From positions 18,006,501 to 18,070,500 of the forward strand of contig NC_134112.1 in NCBI RefSeq assembly GCF_040939455.1: a stretch of DNA of 64,000 bases, given 5' to 3'. Below, piece by piece: positions 36,840-48,925 of this stretch. The DNA is from Microcebus murinus. Taxonomy: Eukaryota > Chordata > Mammalia > Primates > Cheirogaleidae. Below the pieces are notes generated by a model that did no database searches, had not been told where the DNA came from, and saw nothing but the letters and a program-made list of their open reading frames with translations. The number at the start of each line of letters is the position of its first letter. Within the stretch, counting starts at the first letter, position 1. A program made the translations under genes and the position numbers.

Positions 36840-37210
36840 TCTTATTATGGGAAATTTCAATGGATAATAATTGAAGAATAGTTTAATGGACCCCACGTAC
36901 CCATCCCCTGGTCAATCTTGTTTCACCCATATCCTTACACACTTGTCCTCCTACCAGAATATTTTAAGATAAATTGACTTCATGTTATTATATAAATATT
37001 TCTATAGTAGCTGTAAAAGAGAACTATGTTTCAAATATAATCACAGTACATTTTTACTTCTAAAAATGATTAATACAATAATTCCTTAAAGTCACTCAAT
37101 ATCTACTCAGTTCTCCTCCTGTCCCTCTCTCCCCTCCCTGCCTAACTCCATACATGGTTTGTTCAAATCAGGAGCCCAATAAGTTCTATACATTGTTATT
37201 CCTTGATTTT
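36840..37210 (-). mobile_element. outer L1M 3' UTR, antisense, part 1
   Basis: 'cacgtacccatcccctggtc', 'aatcttgtttcacccatatc', 'aataattccttaaagtcact' and 'gttctatacattgttattcc' follow an old L1M 3' UTR in antisense. The same element continues at 39306-40075, so the 2.1 kb between is an insertion. Confidence 0.6.
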
Positions 37211-37214
37211 TCAC

Positions 37215-37477
37215 ATGGTTAATTTTTTGTAAAATAGACTTTACTTTTTAGAACAGTTTTAGATTCACAGCAAAATTGAGCAGAAAGTATAGAGATTTTT
37301 CATGTACCCCCTGCCCCTACACATGCATACCCTCCCCTGCTATCAACATCTTACACCAGAGTCAATGATCCTATATTGTTACATTGTTATCTCCCAAAGT
37401 CCATAGTTTACATTAGTGTTCACTCTTGGTGTTGTGCATTCTATGTGTTTTGACAAACATTTGTTTGGCACATTATA
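37215..37477 (-). mobile_element. inner L1M 3' UTR, antisense, part 1
   Basis: 'cagttttagattcacagcaa', 'aattgagcagaaagtataga', 'caaagtccatagtttacatt' and 'cttggtgttgtgcattctat' follow a middle-aged L1M (L1MA/L1MB-like) 3' UTR in antisense. It breaks at a TA where the mariner element enters and resumes at 38735. Confidence 0.8.
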
Positions 37478-38734
37478 TTTGATCATTAAATATGAAATAT
37501 CCAGATCCAAAGTGTAGTTTATTATATGTCAAACAAGAAGCAGTACAATTAATCAAACTATGTCCCTGAACTATTGGCACAGTTTCGCCATCATAGCGGT
37601 AGCTTGTTTATGCCAGCAGTGAAGAAGCCTGGAGAGTGAGTGGTAATGAAATCGTAAAAGGCGTTTTCCACAGCTTGTTGAGAATTGACTATTTTTTCTT
37701 GCAAGAAGTGGTCCAAAGCCTGGAATAAGTGGTAGTCCATTGGTGCAAGGTCTGGTGAATATGGTGGGTGGTAGAGAGTTTCCAAGTCCAGCCTATGTAG
37801 TTTGAGCAGCGTTGTTTGTGTGACATGTGGTTGAGCATTGTCTTGCAAGAGGATTGGCATGTCTCTATTGGCCAGTCTCAGCTGCTTAATCACAAGCATC
37901 CTCATCATTTCATCCAATTGGTTGCAGTAGACATTTGCTATAATCGATTGACCAGGTTTCATGTAGCTGTAGTGGATAAAACCAGCACTGGACCACCAAA
38001 AAGACAGCATTCGTTTTTTTGATGAATACTTGGTTTTGGACTGTGTTTAGGCATTTCATCTTTATGCAACCACTGTGCTGAATGCTTGTGATTGTCACAA
38101 AGGATCCATTTTTTATCACACATGAGAATATAGTGTAGAAATGTTTCACCTTTATGTCATGACAGCAAAGAAAGTCGAGCTTCCAGACAATTTCTCTTCT
38201 GATGCTTATTTAATTCATGCAGTACCCATCTATCCAGCTTCTTTACATTGCTGATTTGTTTCAAATGGTCCAATATTGTTGGAATAGTAATGTCAAACCT
38301 TGCTGCTAATTCATGTGTTGGTTGAGATGGATTTGCTTCCACTACAGCTTTCAGCTCATCATTATCCACCTTGGTCTCAGGTCACCCACATGGCTCATGT
38401 TCAAGATTAAAATCATTAGAATGACACTTTTCAAACCATCAGTGTTCATTAGCCACATCTTTCCCAAACACTTTGTTGATATTCGAGCTATCTGTGCAGC
38501 ATTGGTTCCACATGGAAATCATATTTGAAAATAACACAAATTTTTGACTTATCCATGGTTTCACAAATATTGGTCTAAAATTTTTTTGAAAGGTAATAAC
38601 AAGCCAAAGCATGTGTTTGAAAGACTGAGGATGTACCTCCACAATAAACATAAAACAAGAAGTATCAAAGTGAAATGTCAGAGATACAAACTGTCAAACT
38701 AAGGAATTCGGACATTTCATACTTAATAATCTAA
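37478..38734 (-). mobile_element. mariner DNA transposon (1257 bp), complete but inactive
   Basis: Inverted ends: left TTTGATCATTAAATATGAAA and right (reverse complement) TTAGATTATTAAGTATGAAA, with the match running on a few more bases (TATGAAATRTCC). A TA target duplication (37476-37477 and 38735-38736) is flanked by L1M sequence that reads on cleanly when the element is removed. One transposase pseudogene fills the inside. The ends do not look like Hsmar1 or Hsmar2 as I remember them. It is younger than the L1M it sits in. Confidence 0.9.
37549..38556 (-). pseudogene. mariner transposase pseudogene (DD34D)
   Basis: About 336 codons, close to the usual mariner length (around 345 aa). The start is ATG at 38556 ('MDKSKICVIFKYDF'). 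An N-terminal helix-turn-helix region follows, including 'KVDNDELKAVVEANPSQ' and 'LKQISNVKKLDRWV'. The catalytic triad is readable: D in 'MCDKKWIL' (codon 38115-38117), D in 'LLQDNAQPH' (codon 37840-37842) and D in 'LAPMDYHLF' (codon 37735-37737), with 34 residues between the last two. It is dead: frameshifts near 38500 and 38015, and in-frame stops including TGA codons before 'PETK', before 'HKGE' and after 'INKLPL', which fit CGA-to-TGA CpG decay. When intact it would cut and paste the element at TA sites in the nucleus. Confidence 0.92.
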
Positions 38735-39305
38735 TAGTATTACACAGAGTAGTTGCACTGTCCTAAAAATCCTCTGTGCACCTCTACCTGTTCATTCTTC
38801 CCAACCCTAACCATTGGCAGCCCCTGATTATTTTACTGTCTCTGTAGTTTTGCCTTTTCCAGAATGTCATATAGTTGGAATCGTACAGTATGTAGCCTTT
38901 TCAGATTGCCTTCTTTCACTTAGCAATGTGCTCTTACAGTTCCTCCATGTCTTTTCATGGCTTAATAGCTCATTTCTTTCTAGCATTAAATAATATCCTG
39001 TTTTATGTATGTACTTTCTCCATTCACCTACTGAGGGACATCTTGGTTTCTTCCAAGTTTGAGTGATTATCAATAAAGCTGCTATAAACATCCATGTGCA
39101 GGTTTTTGCATAGACATAAGTTTTCATATCATTTGAGTAAACACCAAGAAGTGTGATTGCTGGATCATGTGGTAAGAGTATGTTCAGTTTTACAAGAAAC
39201 CACCAAACTGTCTTCCAAAGTGCCTGTGCCTTTTCGCATTCCCACAGGCTATGAATGAGAGATCCTGTCATTCTGCATCCTCAACAGCATGTGGTGGTGT
39301 CAGTA
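38735..39305 (-). mobile_element. inner L1M, antisense, part 2 with ORF2 C-terminus
   Basis: Continues 37215-37477 beyond mariner ('cacagagtagttgcactgtc', 'aaaaatcctctgtgcacct'). On the minus strand 38867-39271 is an open 134-codon piece of the L1 ORF2 C-terminus: 'LWECEKAQALWKTVWWFL', 'LLPHDPAITLLGVYSND', 'CTWMFIAALLIITQTWKKP', 'LLSERRQSEKATYC'. This is a fragment of the ORF2 C-terminal region, without endonuclease or reverse transcriptase. Confidence 0.85.
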
Positions 39306-40075
39306 TGGGTTGCTTTGTAATTTATAAGTTTTTCCTTTATCTCTACCTTTTTACCTTTCCATTTATTAAGTGAAGAAGCCAATCCTTTGTCCTGTAAAGT
39401 TTCCCGCAGTTTAGGTTGGCTGATTGCATCCCCGTGGTGTCACTTAGCATGATTTTCTGTCTTTGAATTGCCTGAAACTTAGTATTTAGATCTAGAACTG
39501 GATCAGATTAAAATGTGATCTTTTGGGCGAGACCATTTTATAGATGGTGTGCACTTCCATCAAGAAGTACAAAATGATAGTCTCTGTTTTTATGATATCA
39601 GTAGCCATTGATCATCATTGCTTAGACATATTGATTCATTAGGATTACAAAATAGTGGTATTGTATCATTCCCTGCATCTATTAGTTAGAAACTGTATAT
39701 AGAGAGATCTCCCCTCATCAACTATTTGGTTGCCATGAGGTACAGTTCACAATGGAAAGCTGAGATAAATGGTTGATTCTTCCGTTTTACTTAATAGTTT
39801 TAAAAATAATGAGTTAGCTTCCTAGAACATATTTGATATGTTTCAATCCATTGTAGCAGTTATCCCGATTGATGATCAGAGTGCCCCATCTTTGGCCAGT
39901 GAGACCCTCTTCAAGACAGCTCCTGAGTCCTTCTGCCTTGGTCCTAGTATACTCTGTTGACTTCCTTGCTATCTAGTATGACAAGAAGCTCCAGGCTTAC
40001 CTTGTACATTTCTTGCTCCAAATCTGGAATCAATCTTTTCTCAAAGGAGCTCTTGTTAATTGTATTAATAGTGGG
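39306..40075 (-). mobile_element. outer L1M, antisense, part 2
   Basis: 'ctttgtcctgtaaagtttcc', 'gctgattgcatccccgtggt', 'tttagatctagaactggatc', 'catctttggccagtgagacc' and 'acaagaagctccaggcttac' follow, in order, an old L1M 3' region in antisense that picks up where 36840-37210 stopped. Confidence 0.6.
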
Positions 40076-40309
40076 CAATTGTGGCTTTTTACCTTATGTT
40101 CTTCAATGCCAATAGTAATGCAAGCTTAGACAAGTAGCCAAGCATAGCAATTTATGAAGGTCATGGATGTTTTGCATCTGAGGCGCCTAGGACATCTTGG
40201 TACCCTGAGAGGCATTCTCTGCGTTCGTCATGAGCAGGGGCTTCTGTGGACGGTAGCTTATCAATATTTCTTAGGAACTCACAGTCATCTGGGTCTCCTT
40301 TTATCACAA
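40076..40309. other. unique non-coding DNA
   Basis: No recognised element. Confidence 0.4.
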
Positions 40310-40505
40310 TATAATAATAATTAACTCATAAAGTTCTAACTATGTGCCTTGACATGCATTTTTAATACTCCTAACAACTCCATGAGGTAAATATTATTAT
40401 TAGTTATCTCTTTACAGATGAGGAAACTGACGCTAAGAGATTAAGTATCTTACTCAAGGTTACTGAAAATGAATCAGTAGTGCTGGGGTTTAAGCATGGG
40501 TAGAA
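40310..40505 (-). mobile_element. MIR SINE
   Basis: 'aactatgtgccttgacatgc', 'caactccatgaggtaaatat', 'ctctttacagatgaggaaac', 'tactcaaggttactgaaaat' are minus-strand MIR. Confidence 0.8.
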
Positions 40506-41729
40506 ATAATTATGACAATGTACTCTCCGCAGCAAAACTGGCTTGGCCTGGCAGGATGTATCTATAGGAAAACCTGTTTTTAGTTTTGGTTAAGGACATT
40601 TCAAGTGGAGGATGTGTATGTAAGACATGGTGGCAGGGAGGGAGGAGGACCGTAATTCCAGAAACCGATTCATTTTCGTGCCTTATTTCTAAGTCCTCAA
40701 TGGCAGGTTGTCCTAGTTAGTTCTTTGGTCCAGGAACTTTCCCAGCCTTGACTGTGAACTAGTTTCAGACTCTTAAGGGGGCAATGCCTAGAAAAGGAGA
40801 AAAGGGGCATGTATGTGGGAAGAGGTTGTACTGGGCTTACTCCAGCAGATGGGTCATCTTTTAATTCACTTGATGGCTGCTGTCCATGGAGCCCATTGCA
40901 GTGTCAGAATGGCATTTGTGGAGCCCGGCAAAGAGACAAACCATGCCTGTGTGTACCCCTCAGTCTCTGAAGCCAGCACTCTTTTCTCTAATGCCCGTTT
41001 GATGTGTATAAGATCCTAATTAGGGATCAATAAATCAGTCCTTTGGCATTGACACTTCAACACAGGCCTAATTTGCTCAGCACTGGTAGACATTAACCAG
41101 TTGTTGGAAATTTGCTGCAACATTCCTCAAAGACTCACATGGGAATCCTAGTCCCATGTGGGGACCCGGATGCCAGATTCTGGCCCTGAGCATATGTACC
41201 CAAAGATTGATCTCAGACACTCCCTGACTAATAATACCTCTCCCAGGCCTGTAGTGGATGAGGCTATTGTTTGCCTAGCACTCCGGGATAGACAGAGATA
41301 TGTAAGTGTTAAGTGGTGGCCTCATGGCTCCAAGTTTCCTGTGGTTACTGCCCAGCCTTCAGGATTAATTTGGGGCCTGTCTCTGTAGAGAGTCAATCGT
41401 CCTGTGCAATCCTCATTCATAACTTCCTGCTACGTCTGGCGAGATGCCAGGACACTCATTCTTTGTCTCGTAGGCTGAAAAGGGAAAAAGAGAGGGGGTG
41501 GAGAATTACAGAGGAAGGAAGGGAATTAGGGGACGTCTTATCTTCAGAGAGTTAGTCCATCCCTTCTCTGCATAGGATAAGAAGGGCAAGATCCAACCCC
41601 GCTGGCGTCCTGCTTACCCAGTCTGGGAGTGCACAGTGCGGGAAGGATGTGACACTTTTGGGGATGAGACTTGCCCATCTGATGTGGCTGTCGGAACTAG
41701 CACTTGGGCACGTAAGATGCTGCTGCTCA
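40506..41729. other. unique non-coding DNA
   Basis: About 1.2 kb with no recognised repeat. Open frames of 68-80 codons show no domain. Confidence 0.45.
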
Positions 41730-41950
41730 CATTTTTTTGAGCCTGTTCTAAATGCCAGGCCCTGTGTTCATGACTTTAAATGCAAATATTTTATTTAAAC
41801 TTCCCTGCAGCCCTACGTGGGGTTCTATTGAGTAGAAATTATTATTATTTACATTTTACAGATGATGAAATTGAGACTAGAGGGTTTAATCCTCTTACCC
41901 AGTATGCGACTAGCAAGAGGTTGATGTGGTCTAACGCTGATCTCTGAATG
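41730..41950 (-). mobile_element. MIR SINE
   Basis: 'ttgagcctgttctaaatgcc', 'aggccctgtgttcatgact', 'cattttacagatgatgaaat', 'tgagactagagggtttaatc' match minus-strand MIR. Confidence 0.75.
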
Positions 41951-42224
41951 ATTCGAGTTGGAGGAGCAGTTTCCAGCGTGTCCCGGGCAGGGCAGGTGCG
42001 AGTGTGATGGTTCTCTCCTCAAGCCCACACCTGTGGGTGGACACTGGATCCTGCACAAGCCCCAGAGGACCAGCTAGGGCATCCACTCACCAAAGTCCTG
42101 TGACATAAAGGGTGTTGAATGCAGTTATTACTCCAGAGGGAAAAGCCTGATCTGCTCTAATTTATGTTTGAAAGTAGATAGTTTTGAACTTTAATTCCCA
42201 TTAGGCAGCCATTACCTGCATTCC
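41951..42224. other. unique non-coding DNA
   Basis: No recognised element. Confidence 0.4.
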
Positions 42225-42835
42225 ATCTCATGGTGAGATTGACTCAAAGTTGTAAGTGTGTCCATCACCCAAATACCGTGCATCGTACACGTTAGGTGTG
42301 AATTCACCCATCTCCTCCTCCCCCCTCCCACCTGCTTGATTTCCGTTGAATTTTACTAACATGAGTGTTGATCTATCAGTTCCAATTTAATAGTGAATTC
42401 ATGTGGTGAATTCATTTCTTGTGATATTCAGTGAATTCCATTCTTGTGATATTTCACTTAAGAGCATGGTCTCTAGTTCCACCCAAGTTGTTACAAAAGG
42501 CATCAGTTCACCTTGGTTTTTTATGGCTGATTAATACTCCATGGTATCCATATATCACATTTTATTAATCTACTAGTGTATTGATGGGCACTTGTGTTGT
42601 TTCCACATCTTTACGATTGTGAATTGTGCTGCTATAAACATTCAAATGCAAGTGTCTTTTTTATAAAATGTCTTTTTTTTTCCTTCGGGTAGAAATCCAG
42701 TAGTGGAATTGCTGAATCAAATGGTGTTCTACTTTTAGTTCTTTGAGGTATGTCCATACTGCTTTCCATAGAGATTGTACTAGTTTGCAGTCCCACCAAC
42801 AGTGTATAAGTATTCCTTTCCCTCCACATCCATCA
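42225..42835 (-). mobile_element. L1 3' end, strepsirrhine-type, antisense
   Basis: Antisense lemur-type L1 3' UTR and ORF2 end: 'gtgtgtccatcacccaaata', 'ctcctcctcccccctcccac', 'gttccaatttaatagtgaat', 'taatactccatggtatccat', 'gctgctataaacattcaaat', 'cagtcccaccaacagtgtat'. A small internal duplication of the 'gtgaattca..cttgtgatatt' stretch lies at 42393-42455. No clear target duplication found. Confidence 0.85.
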
Positions 42836-42949
42836 TGCTTGATTTCTTTCCTCCCTCAACAATTGAAGTTCTCACCATCAGTCCACAATCTGACACTTTT
42901 CATGTACTTTCTTATAGTCAGATTATTCAATAAACCTCCTGATATTTTC

Positions 42950-43085
42950 TAAACCTTGTGCTAAATATTTTTCACATATATTATATCTTTAAATCCTTAT
43001 AATAATCCTGACAGTGGATATTAATTTTCCCACAATGTATTAACATATGCAATAATTGAGGTTACATCCAAGTAGTTAAATAACT
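42950..43085 (-). mobile_element. MIR SINE remnant
   Basis: 'ttttcacatatattatatct', 'ttaaatccttataataatcc', 'tccaagtagttaaataactt' fit the minus-strand MIR middle. Very diverged. Confidence 0.5.
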
Positions 43086-44065
43086 TATCCATTAAGAAAA
43101 TAAGAAGACAAGCCACTGACTGGGAGAGAATATCTGAAAATCATATGCCTGATGTGGAAATTGTATCCAGGAAATATAGACAACTCTTATAGCTCAACAG
43201 TGAGAAGACAGACAACCCAATTTAAAATAGGCCAGATTTGAGTAGATGTTTTGTCTAGATGTGTGCATGGCTAGTTAGCACATGGAAATATGTTCAACGG
43301 TCATTAGTCATTAGGAAAATGCAAATCAAAACCACAAAGAGATAACATTCATATCTGCTAGGGTGGCTCTAATCGAAAGGACAGATAATAACAAGTGTTA
43401 ATGAGGATGTAAAAACTAGAAACTTCATGGATTGCTAGTGGGAATGTAAAGTGATAAAACCATTCTGGAAAATGGTTTGTCAGTTCCTTAAAATGTTAGA
43501 CAGATACTTACCAGACAACTCAACAAATCTACTCCTTGGTATTTACCAAAGAGAAATAAAAACATGTGAACACAACGATTTACATGTGAATGCTCATGAG
43601 CGATTATTCATAATAGGTCAAAAAGAAACAATTCCAATATTTGTCAGCTGGTGAATGGATAAACAAAGGTGGTCTGTCCGTACAATGGAATACAACTCAG
43701 TAATCAAAAGGAATGAACACATGTTAATACATGCTACAACATGGATGAAGCTAAAAAATGTTATGCTAATTAAAAGCAGCCAGACCCAATTGACTACATA
43801 TTGTAAACTTCAATTTATGTAAAATTTCGGGAGAAAACAAATCCATAGAAACAGAAAGTAGTCAGTGATTGTCAGGATTTAGTGAGAATGGGAATTGCCT
43901 GCAAGTGGTCATGGGAGAACTTTCTGGGGTGATGAAAATGTTCTAAAACTGGATTGAGGTGATGTTTGCACAATTCTATAAATTTACTAAAAGTGACTTT
44001 ACTGAACAGTATACTTACACTGGGTAGATTTTATCGTATATACATTATACCATGATGTTAAAAAA
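43086..44065 (+). mobile_element. L1M ORF2 3' end and 3' UTR
   Basis: Sense L1 order: 'gaatatctgaaaatcatatg', 'cagtgagaagacagacaacc', 'ggaaaatgcaaatcaaaacc', a piece of ORF2 C-terminus (43451-43654: 'PFWKMVCQFLKMLDRYLP', 'LLLGIYQREIKT'), 'ggatgaagctaaaaaatgtt', and a 3' UTR with 'ctttctggggtgatgaaaat'. Frames are broken. Confidence 0.85.
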
Positions 44066-45700
44066 TAACTCATAATGATAGTGTAAAAATAATTTTTCCA
44101 AGATCATACAATTAGCAAAGGATGTGGACCAGACCTTCCTTCAATGCCCTTCTTGCCAGCCTTTGCCATTTGCTTCTTGTGTATGGTCTGTCTGTCCAAC
44201 AGAAGGAAAGCTATTGGAGAACAGGAGCATGCCTTTACGTCTTTGGGACTTCCCTGCAGTGTTCTCAACAAATATGTGGAACTGAGCTGATAGCACATCA
44301 CAATATAATGGGATTATTCTGTACCAGGAGGTACAGTGTAGGGCTGCTATTTCTCCAAATGCTGCCCTGAGTGTTGAGTCAGGCGGGGTAGATAGTCCAT
44401 CAAAGGCATGCCGCCTGAAGAACAATGTAGTGACAGGGCTGGCTGACAACAAGAGACAAAGAGCTGTGCTGTTGAACACTGCCCAGAGCAACCTGTCTCT
44501 TCCTGCTCAGCACAGCAGACTGTTAACCGGACCACAAAAGGCTGCTGGGGAGATGACAAGAGCGTAAGAATTTGCTGAATGTGTTACCCTTGATAGCAAG
44601 AGTAAACCAGAATGACCTTCCTGGGACACACAGTAGACATCGTTAGAATATAGGCCAGACCTGAATTTGGGGAGGGAGGTGGAGATAAATATTTGAAGAC
44701 CTTGGAGTGGGCTCACAGATATTTGATCCACTCAACAGAGTTAATTACTTTGTTGGAAACCAATATTAAAATTATCTTTTCACAATTTAAAAAGGTGTTA
44801 TTGGAAAAATTTGTCTAAAATGTGAAAGTAGGCAAAAGAGACTGCTACGTATCTTTTCAGTGGTTTGCTGGGCATTGTCTCGCATACATTCCTTATAAGG
44901 CGTGCACTTTCGATTGGCTTTCTGTTGATTAGGCTGATTTTACAATCATGGGAAAGAAGTTAATTCCTAGAGCCTTTGATAATAATGCAAATGATTCTTG
45001 TCCACAGCAAAACAGGTGGATTTCATCCAGCAGATACTGAAAAGATAATGTCCCAAATATTACATTTTATTGCTTTTTCATGTATTAACCAGTTTTGCTT
45101 CTATTAGTAACATTATTTCAGCATTTCTGACTACCTTTAGATACCTCTCTCTGTTCTTCCAACTGTCCTTTGAGCCCATCTTAATATTTCCAGGTTCTCC
45201 CATTAATGAATGAGTCAAAATCTTTGATACATGTTTCTTTTATATTTGCACAGGAGTCATATTTTTAACTTCTTGAATATTATATCTTAGTAGTGTGCAT
45301 GTACACAGTTCAGGTTCATTGCTATGGTAACCAAAATTTCTAAACTAAAAATTGTAGTCTGGCATCTTATCAGACAATTAAATGAGTCCCCCCTCCCCTG
45401 CCAATCTTGAAACTCTAATGTCCCTTCTCTGTCGGCCTAGCAGGCATTATTTTCTCCACCAGGAAGCTTTTTCTAACCTTTAGACTGGGCTAGATGTCTT
45501 TGTTCTGTGTTCTCACAATACTCCCTGTAATTTGGTTTTCTCACAACATTTAGTGTAGGCACAACCACCTGAAAACGGTAAAACTCCAAACAAGGGAAAC
45601 AGTCAGGAGAGTTACGAAGGAAGCAGTGGGCAGAGTAGGCTCTGCAATCAGTTTGGACTCTGGTTAAGTATCTTACTAGTTCAAGGAGCAGGGGGGCAAG
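44066..45700. other. unique non-coding DNA
   Basis: About 1.6 kb without a repeat I can name. A 116-codon minus frame (44141-44491) overlaps other frames and has no recognisable domain. Confidence 0.4.
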
Positions 45701-46010
45701 CACGGCTCAGGCACCAGGTGGGAGCCCACCTACTGTTGCTTTGACCTTTTTGAGCAAACTGTTTCCTTCTTCAGTCAAACTCCCCCATTAAAAATTCCAT
45801 TGTCCATTTTCCACAGTGGGTCCAGGGAGCACAGAAACCAATGTGGTCAAATAGCCAAGCCTACTAGTCCTACTAGTCCTACTGACACTGATCAGTACTG
45901 CAGTTAACATGCAAGGGCATGAATGTAAAATAGAAATAAAGCTTGGCTGTTGTAAGGCACTGAGGTTTTGATATTCTTGCAGCACAATCTAGCAAAAATT
46001 AACTGATACA
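45701..46010. repeat. possible LTR-like repeat end
   Basis: The end 'gttttgatattcttgcagca' with 'aattaactgatacag' recalls the 3' end of an old medium-reiterated repeat. Inside is a 10-bp tandem ('ctactagtcc' twice, 45861-45885). Confidence 0.35.
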
Positions 46011-47901
46011 GCTATATACAGTAAAAAAATTGTAGTCTCAAGTATGTTTATTATATAAAAAAAGAAAACAACAAAATAATCTAAGCATTTAGCTCAATCC
46101 AGAAAGAGAGAAATGTAAGGGAAGCAGGAAGAAAGTAGCATAAAGTTTAGAGCAAAATTAATTCATTCAAGAATTGAAAAAAATTATAATAAATCTAAAA
46201 TCTATTCTTTGAAAAGGGCCAATTATGTTGACAAACTCCTCACAAGTCTAATTAAAAAAAAGAGAGAGGAATCTTCCCCCTCCAAACCAATGTAAAGTAT
46301 CAATAATGAGAAGTGGGTTTAGGCAAAGATAAAAGAGATTATGAAAAAACTTAAGAAATTAAGAAGATACAATGCATATTGCTATGTTGATACATTTAAA
46401 AATCTGGATTAAATCAAAGATATAAAAAAGGAAGATACAAATGGTTAAGTTTTATAAAAGAAGTTGAGAATTGGAATAGAGAGAACAGAGAGAAATAGGA
46501 CAAAAAGCATAGAAAAGGTGGAAACATTTTAAAAGATTTACTATTAAGGGTACTGCAGCCAGACAAACTTATAGACATTCTTTCATATCTTTAAGGACCA
46601 CATAATTCCTGTGTTACTAAAACTATTTCAGAGAAAGGGAAATGGAAACCTTTATGATTTCTTTTAGAAAACTAGATAACCTTGATTCCAAACTTGATAT
46701 ATTAGAACCTAAAAGAGAGACAACCATAGATGAAATGTAATAATCCTATATGAAACATTAGCAAATCAAAATTAGAGCTATATGTCAAAAAATACTATGA
46801 TTAAGTAAGTTTATTTTAGAAATATAAGAATGACATAATTTTAGGAAATTTATTAATATAATTAATCATATTACTAGAATAAGAAAAATATTAGTACTTC
46901 AGTATCAAAAAATTTTTGATAAAATTTCACATCTATTAAAAAAGATTTCCTTAGTTAAAGAAAGTTTTTAAAATCTAATTAAGAATTCTGAAATTGGTAT
47001 GCCCTGAAATTAATGCCATAAAAATAGAAGTATTCCCCTTCAAAATCCCAATAAAAGTACTCACTGTAGTAATTATTATTAAGCATTGTTTTAGAAGTTT
47101 AAAGAATGGCAATAAGACAACAAAATTAGATAAATATTGATAAAGAAGAAAAGATTTTTTTTTTTGCAGAAGATAGTCTATTGAGAGAGATTAAGAAAGT
47201 CATACATAAAGAATATTAAGTAAAGCGGCTTGCAAAAAAATGAATACGTACAGAATAATAGCTTTTCTATATTAGAGCAATAACCAGTTAGAAAATAAAT
47301 ATAAATGGAAGACAATCCCATTTCAATGGCAATTAAAAATATATCTAGGAATAAATTTAACAGGAAATCTTCAGAACATATATAAGGAATCTCAAAAAAA
47401 TCTTTCTTAAAATTCTAGATGTACAACATCCCTGTAATAGGAAATTTTTATAATGATTTATTTGTTAACAAATTGATCTAGAGATGTTATACAGTATCAG
47501 TAAAACCTGAATGGGGATTTTTAAGAAACTGCGAACATATGATTCTCAAGCGTTCCTGAAATAATAAACATTGGAGAATTTGTAAAGAATGTATAATGAG
47601 GTGAGAATTGCCTACCCTGATATCAAAACAGTCCTAAAGCTGCACAGTACTGGTGCAGGCAGACAGACCCAAGGAAGAAAATAGGAAGTTCAGAAACAGA
47701 TATAAGGATGAGGCATTTCAAATCAATAAAAATGGTACTTTAATTGAGTTGAGAAAGGGCAAATAATTCAATAAATACCTTTGAGACAAATAGCCAACTA
47801 TATGGAAAAAATGAAATGTTTTCCAGTTCACACTTTAGAGCAAAATAAAGTACACGTGATTTAAAAGCATACATTTTTTAAAAAGCTAAAAGAGAGGAAA
47901 G

Positions 47902-47943
<42 letters not shown>

Positions 47944-48154
47944 CACTCACGCAGTCTTGGTGTATATAACATCACTAACCCTGACACAGGGGGAGAGAAA
48001 AAAATTAAGGAAAACATTAATTTGATTTTTAAAAATGTCTATGTAGCTGAGAATACAATAAGTAAAACTGAAAGGCAGGGGATAAACTGAGAAAAATGTT
48101 TAAAACCCATCTAAATATTGATTCCTTTGATAAAGAAATCTTACAAATTGTTGG
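46011..48154 (+). mobile_element. ancient L1M ORF2 relic, part 1
   Basis: A very A-rich plus strand with L1 ORF2 order: 'gttgacaaactcctcacaag', 'gatttactattaagggtact', 'atttttgataaaatttcaca', 'tggaagacaatcccatttca', 'atatctaggaataaatttaa' and 'tgcacagtactggtgcaggc'. No frame survives. A CA microsatellite lies inside. Confidence 0.7.
47905..47948 (+). repeat. (CA)n microsatellite
   Basis: Dinucleotide run of about 22 units, with two interruptions near its 3' end. Confidence 0.97.
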
Positions 48155-48295
48155 ACACGGTCATTCATTCAGTATTTATTGAGCGCTTACTGTTTGCCAG
48201 GCACTGTTGTGGGTGCTCCAGAGACTTAAATGAACAAACAGATATAAATCTCTGCCTGCATGGAGTTTACCTCCTCAGACAATTTATTTAATAAA
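48155..48295 (-). mobile_element. L2 3' end, antisense, inserted in L1M
   Basis: 'tcattcattcagtatttatt', 'gagcgcttactgtttgccag', 'gcactgttgtgggtgctcca', 'ctctgcctgcatggagttta' match the reversed L2 3' end. Flanking L1M ORF2 sequence reads on across it. Confidence 0.65.
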
Positions 48296-48925
48296 ATGTA
48301 AATACCAATAAAAATGAAAAAAATATTGGGCTCCTTTAGCAATCAAAGAAATGTGAATGAAAATGTTTTCAATTTTTACTATTTTAATCAGTAAAGATTT
48401 AAAAGATTGACTATACTCAATGTTGTAAAGGATATGAGAAGAATGTCCTCATATGCTTCTGGGAGAAGGATAAATTGGTAGAACTTTCTGGAAAGCTGCT
48501 TGGCAATCTTAGGAAGATTAGCTAGTAATTAGCCTTCAAGGACTTTATAATAAGTAAATAAACAGAAAATTATAAAAGCAATGTAACTACAAGGATATTT
48601 ATTGTAGAAATTTTTACAAGAGAAAAAAGTTGGAAACGATCTAAATTTTATGTACACATGAATAACACATAAATTATATTATAGAAGAATATTTAATGAT
48701 ACAGAAATATTGTTAAATGAACATACAGATTACAGTATATGCTGAATGTTTCCATTTTACATGAAAAATATACTGCTTGAAAAAGCTAGAAATATAGACA
48801 TTAAAGTATTAATGAAAGTTCTGTCTTAGTGTGGAAATTTAATTTTTCTTAATTTTTTAAAATTTTTCTTTTTTGTGGTTTATGTGGATTTTGTAATTTA
48901 AGAAAGGTGTTGTTTTCTTCAATGT
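48296..48925 (+). mobile_element. ancient L1M ORF2 relic, part 2
   Basis: 'gcaatcaaagaaatgtgaat', 'agctgcttggcaatcttagg', 'ggaaacgatctaaattttat', 'tacatgaaaaatatactgct' continue the L1 order of 46011-48154 toward the 3' end. Confidence 0.65.
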
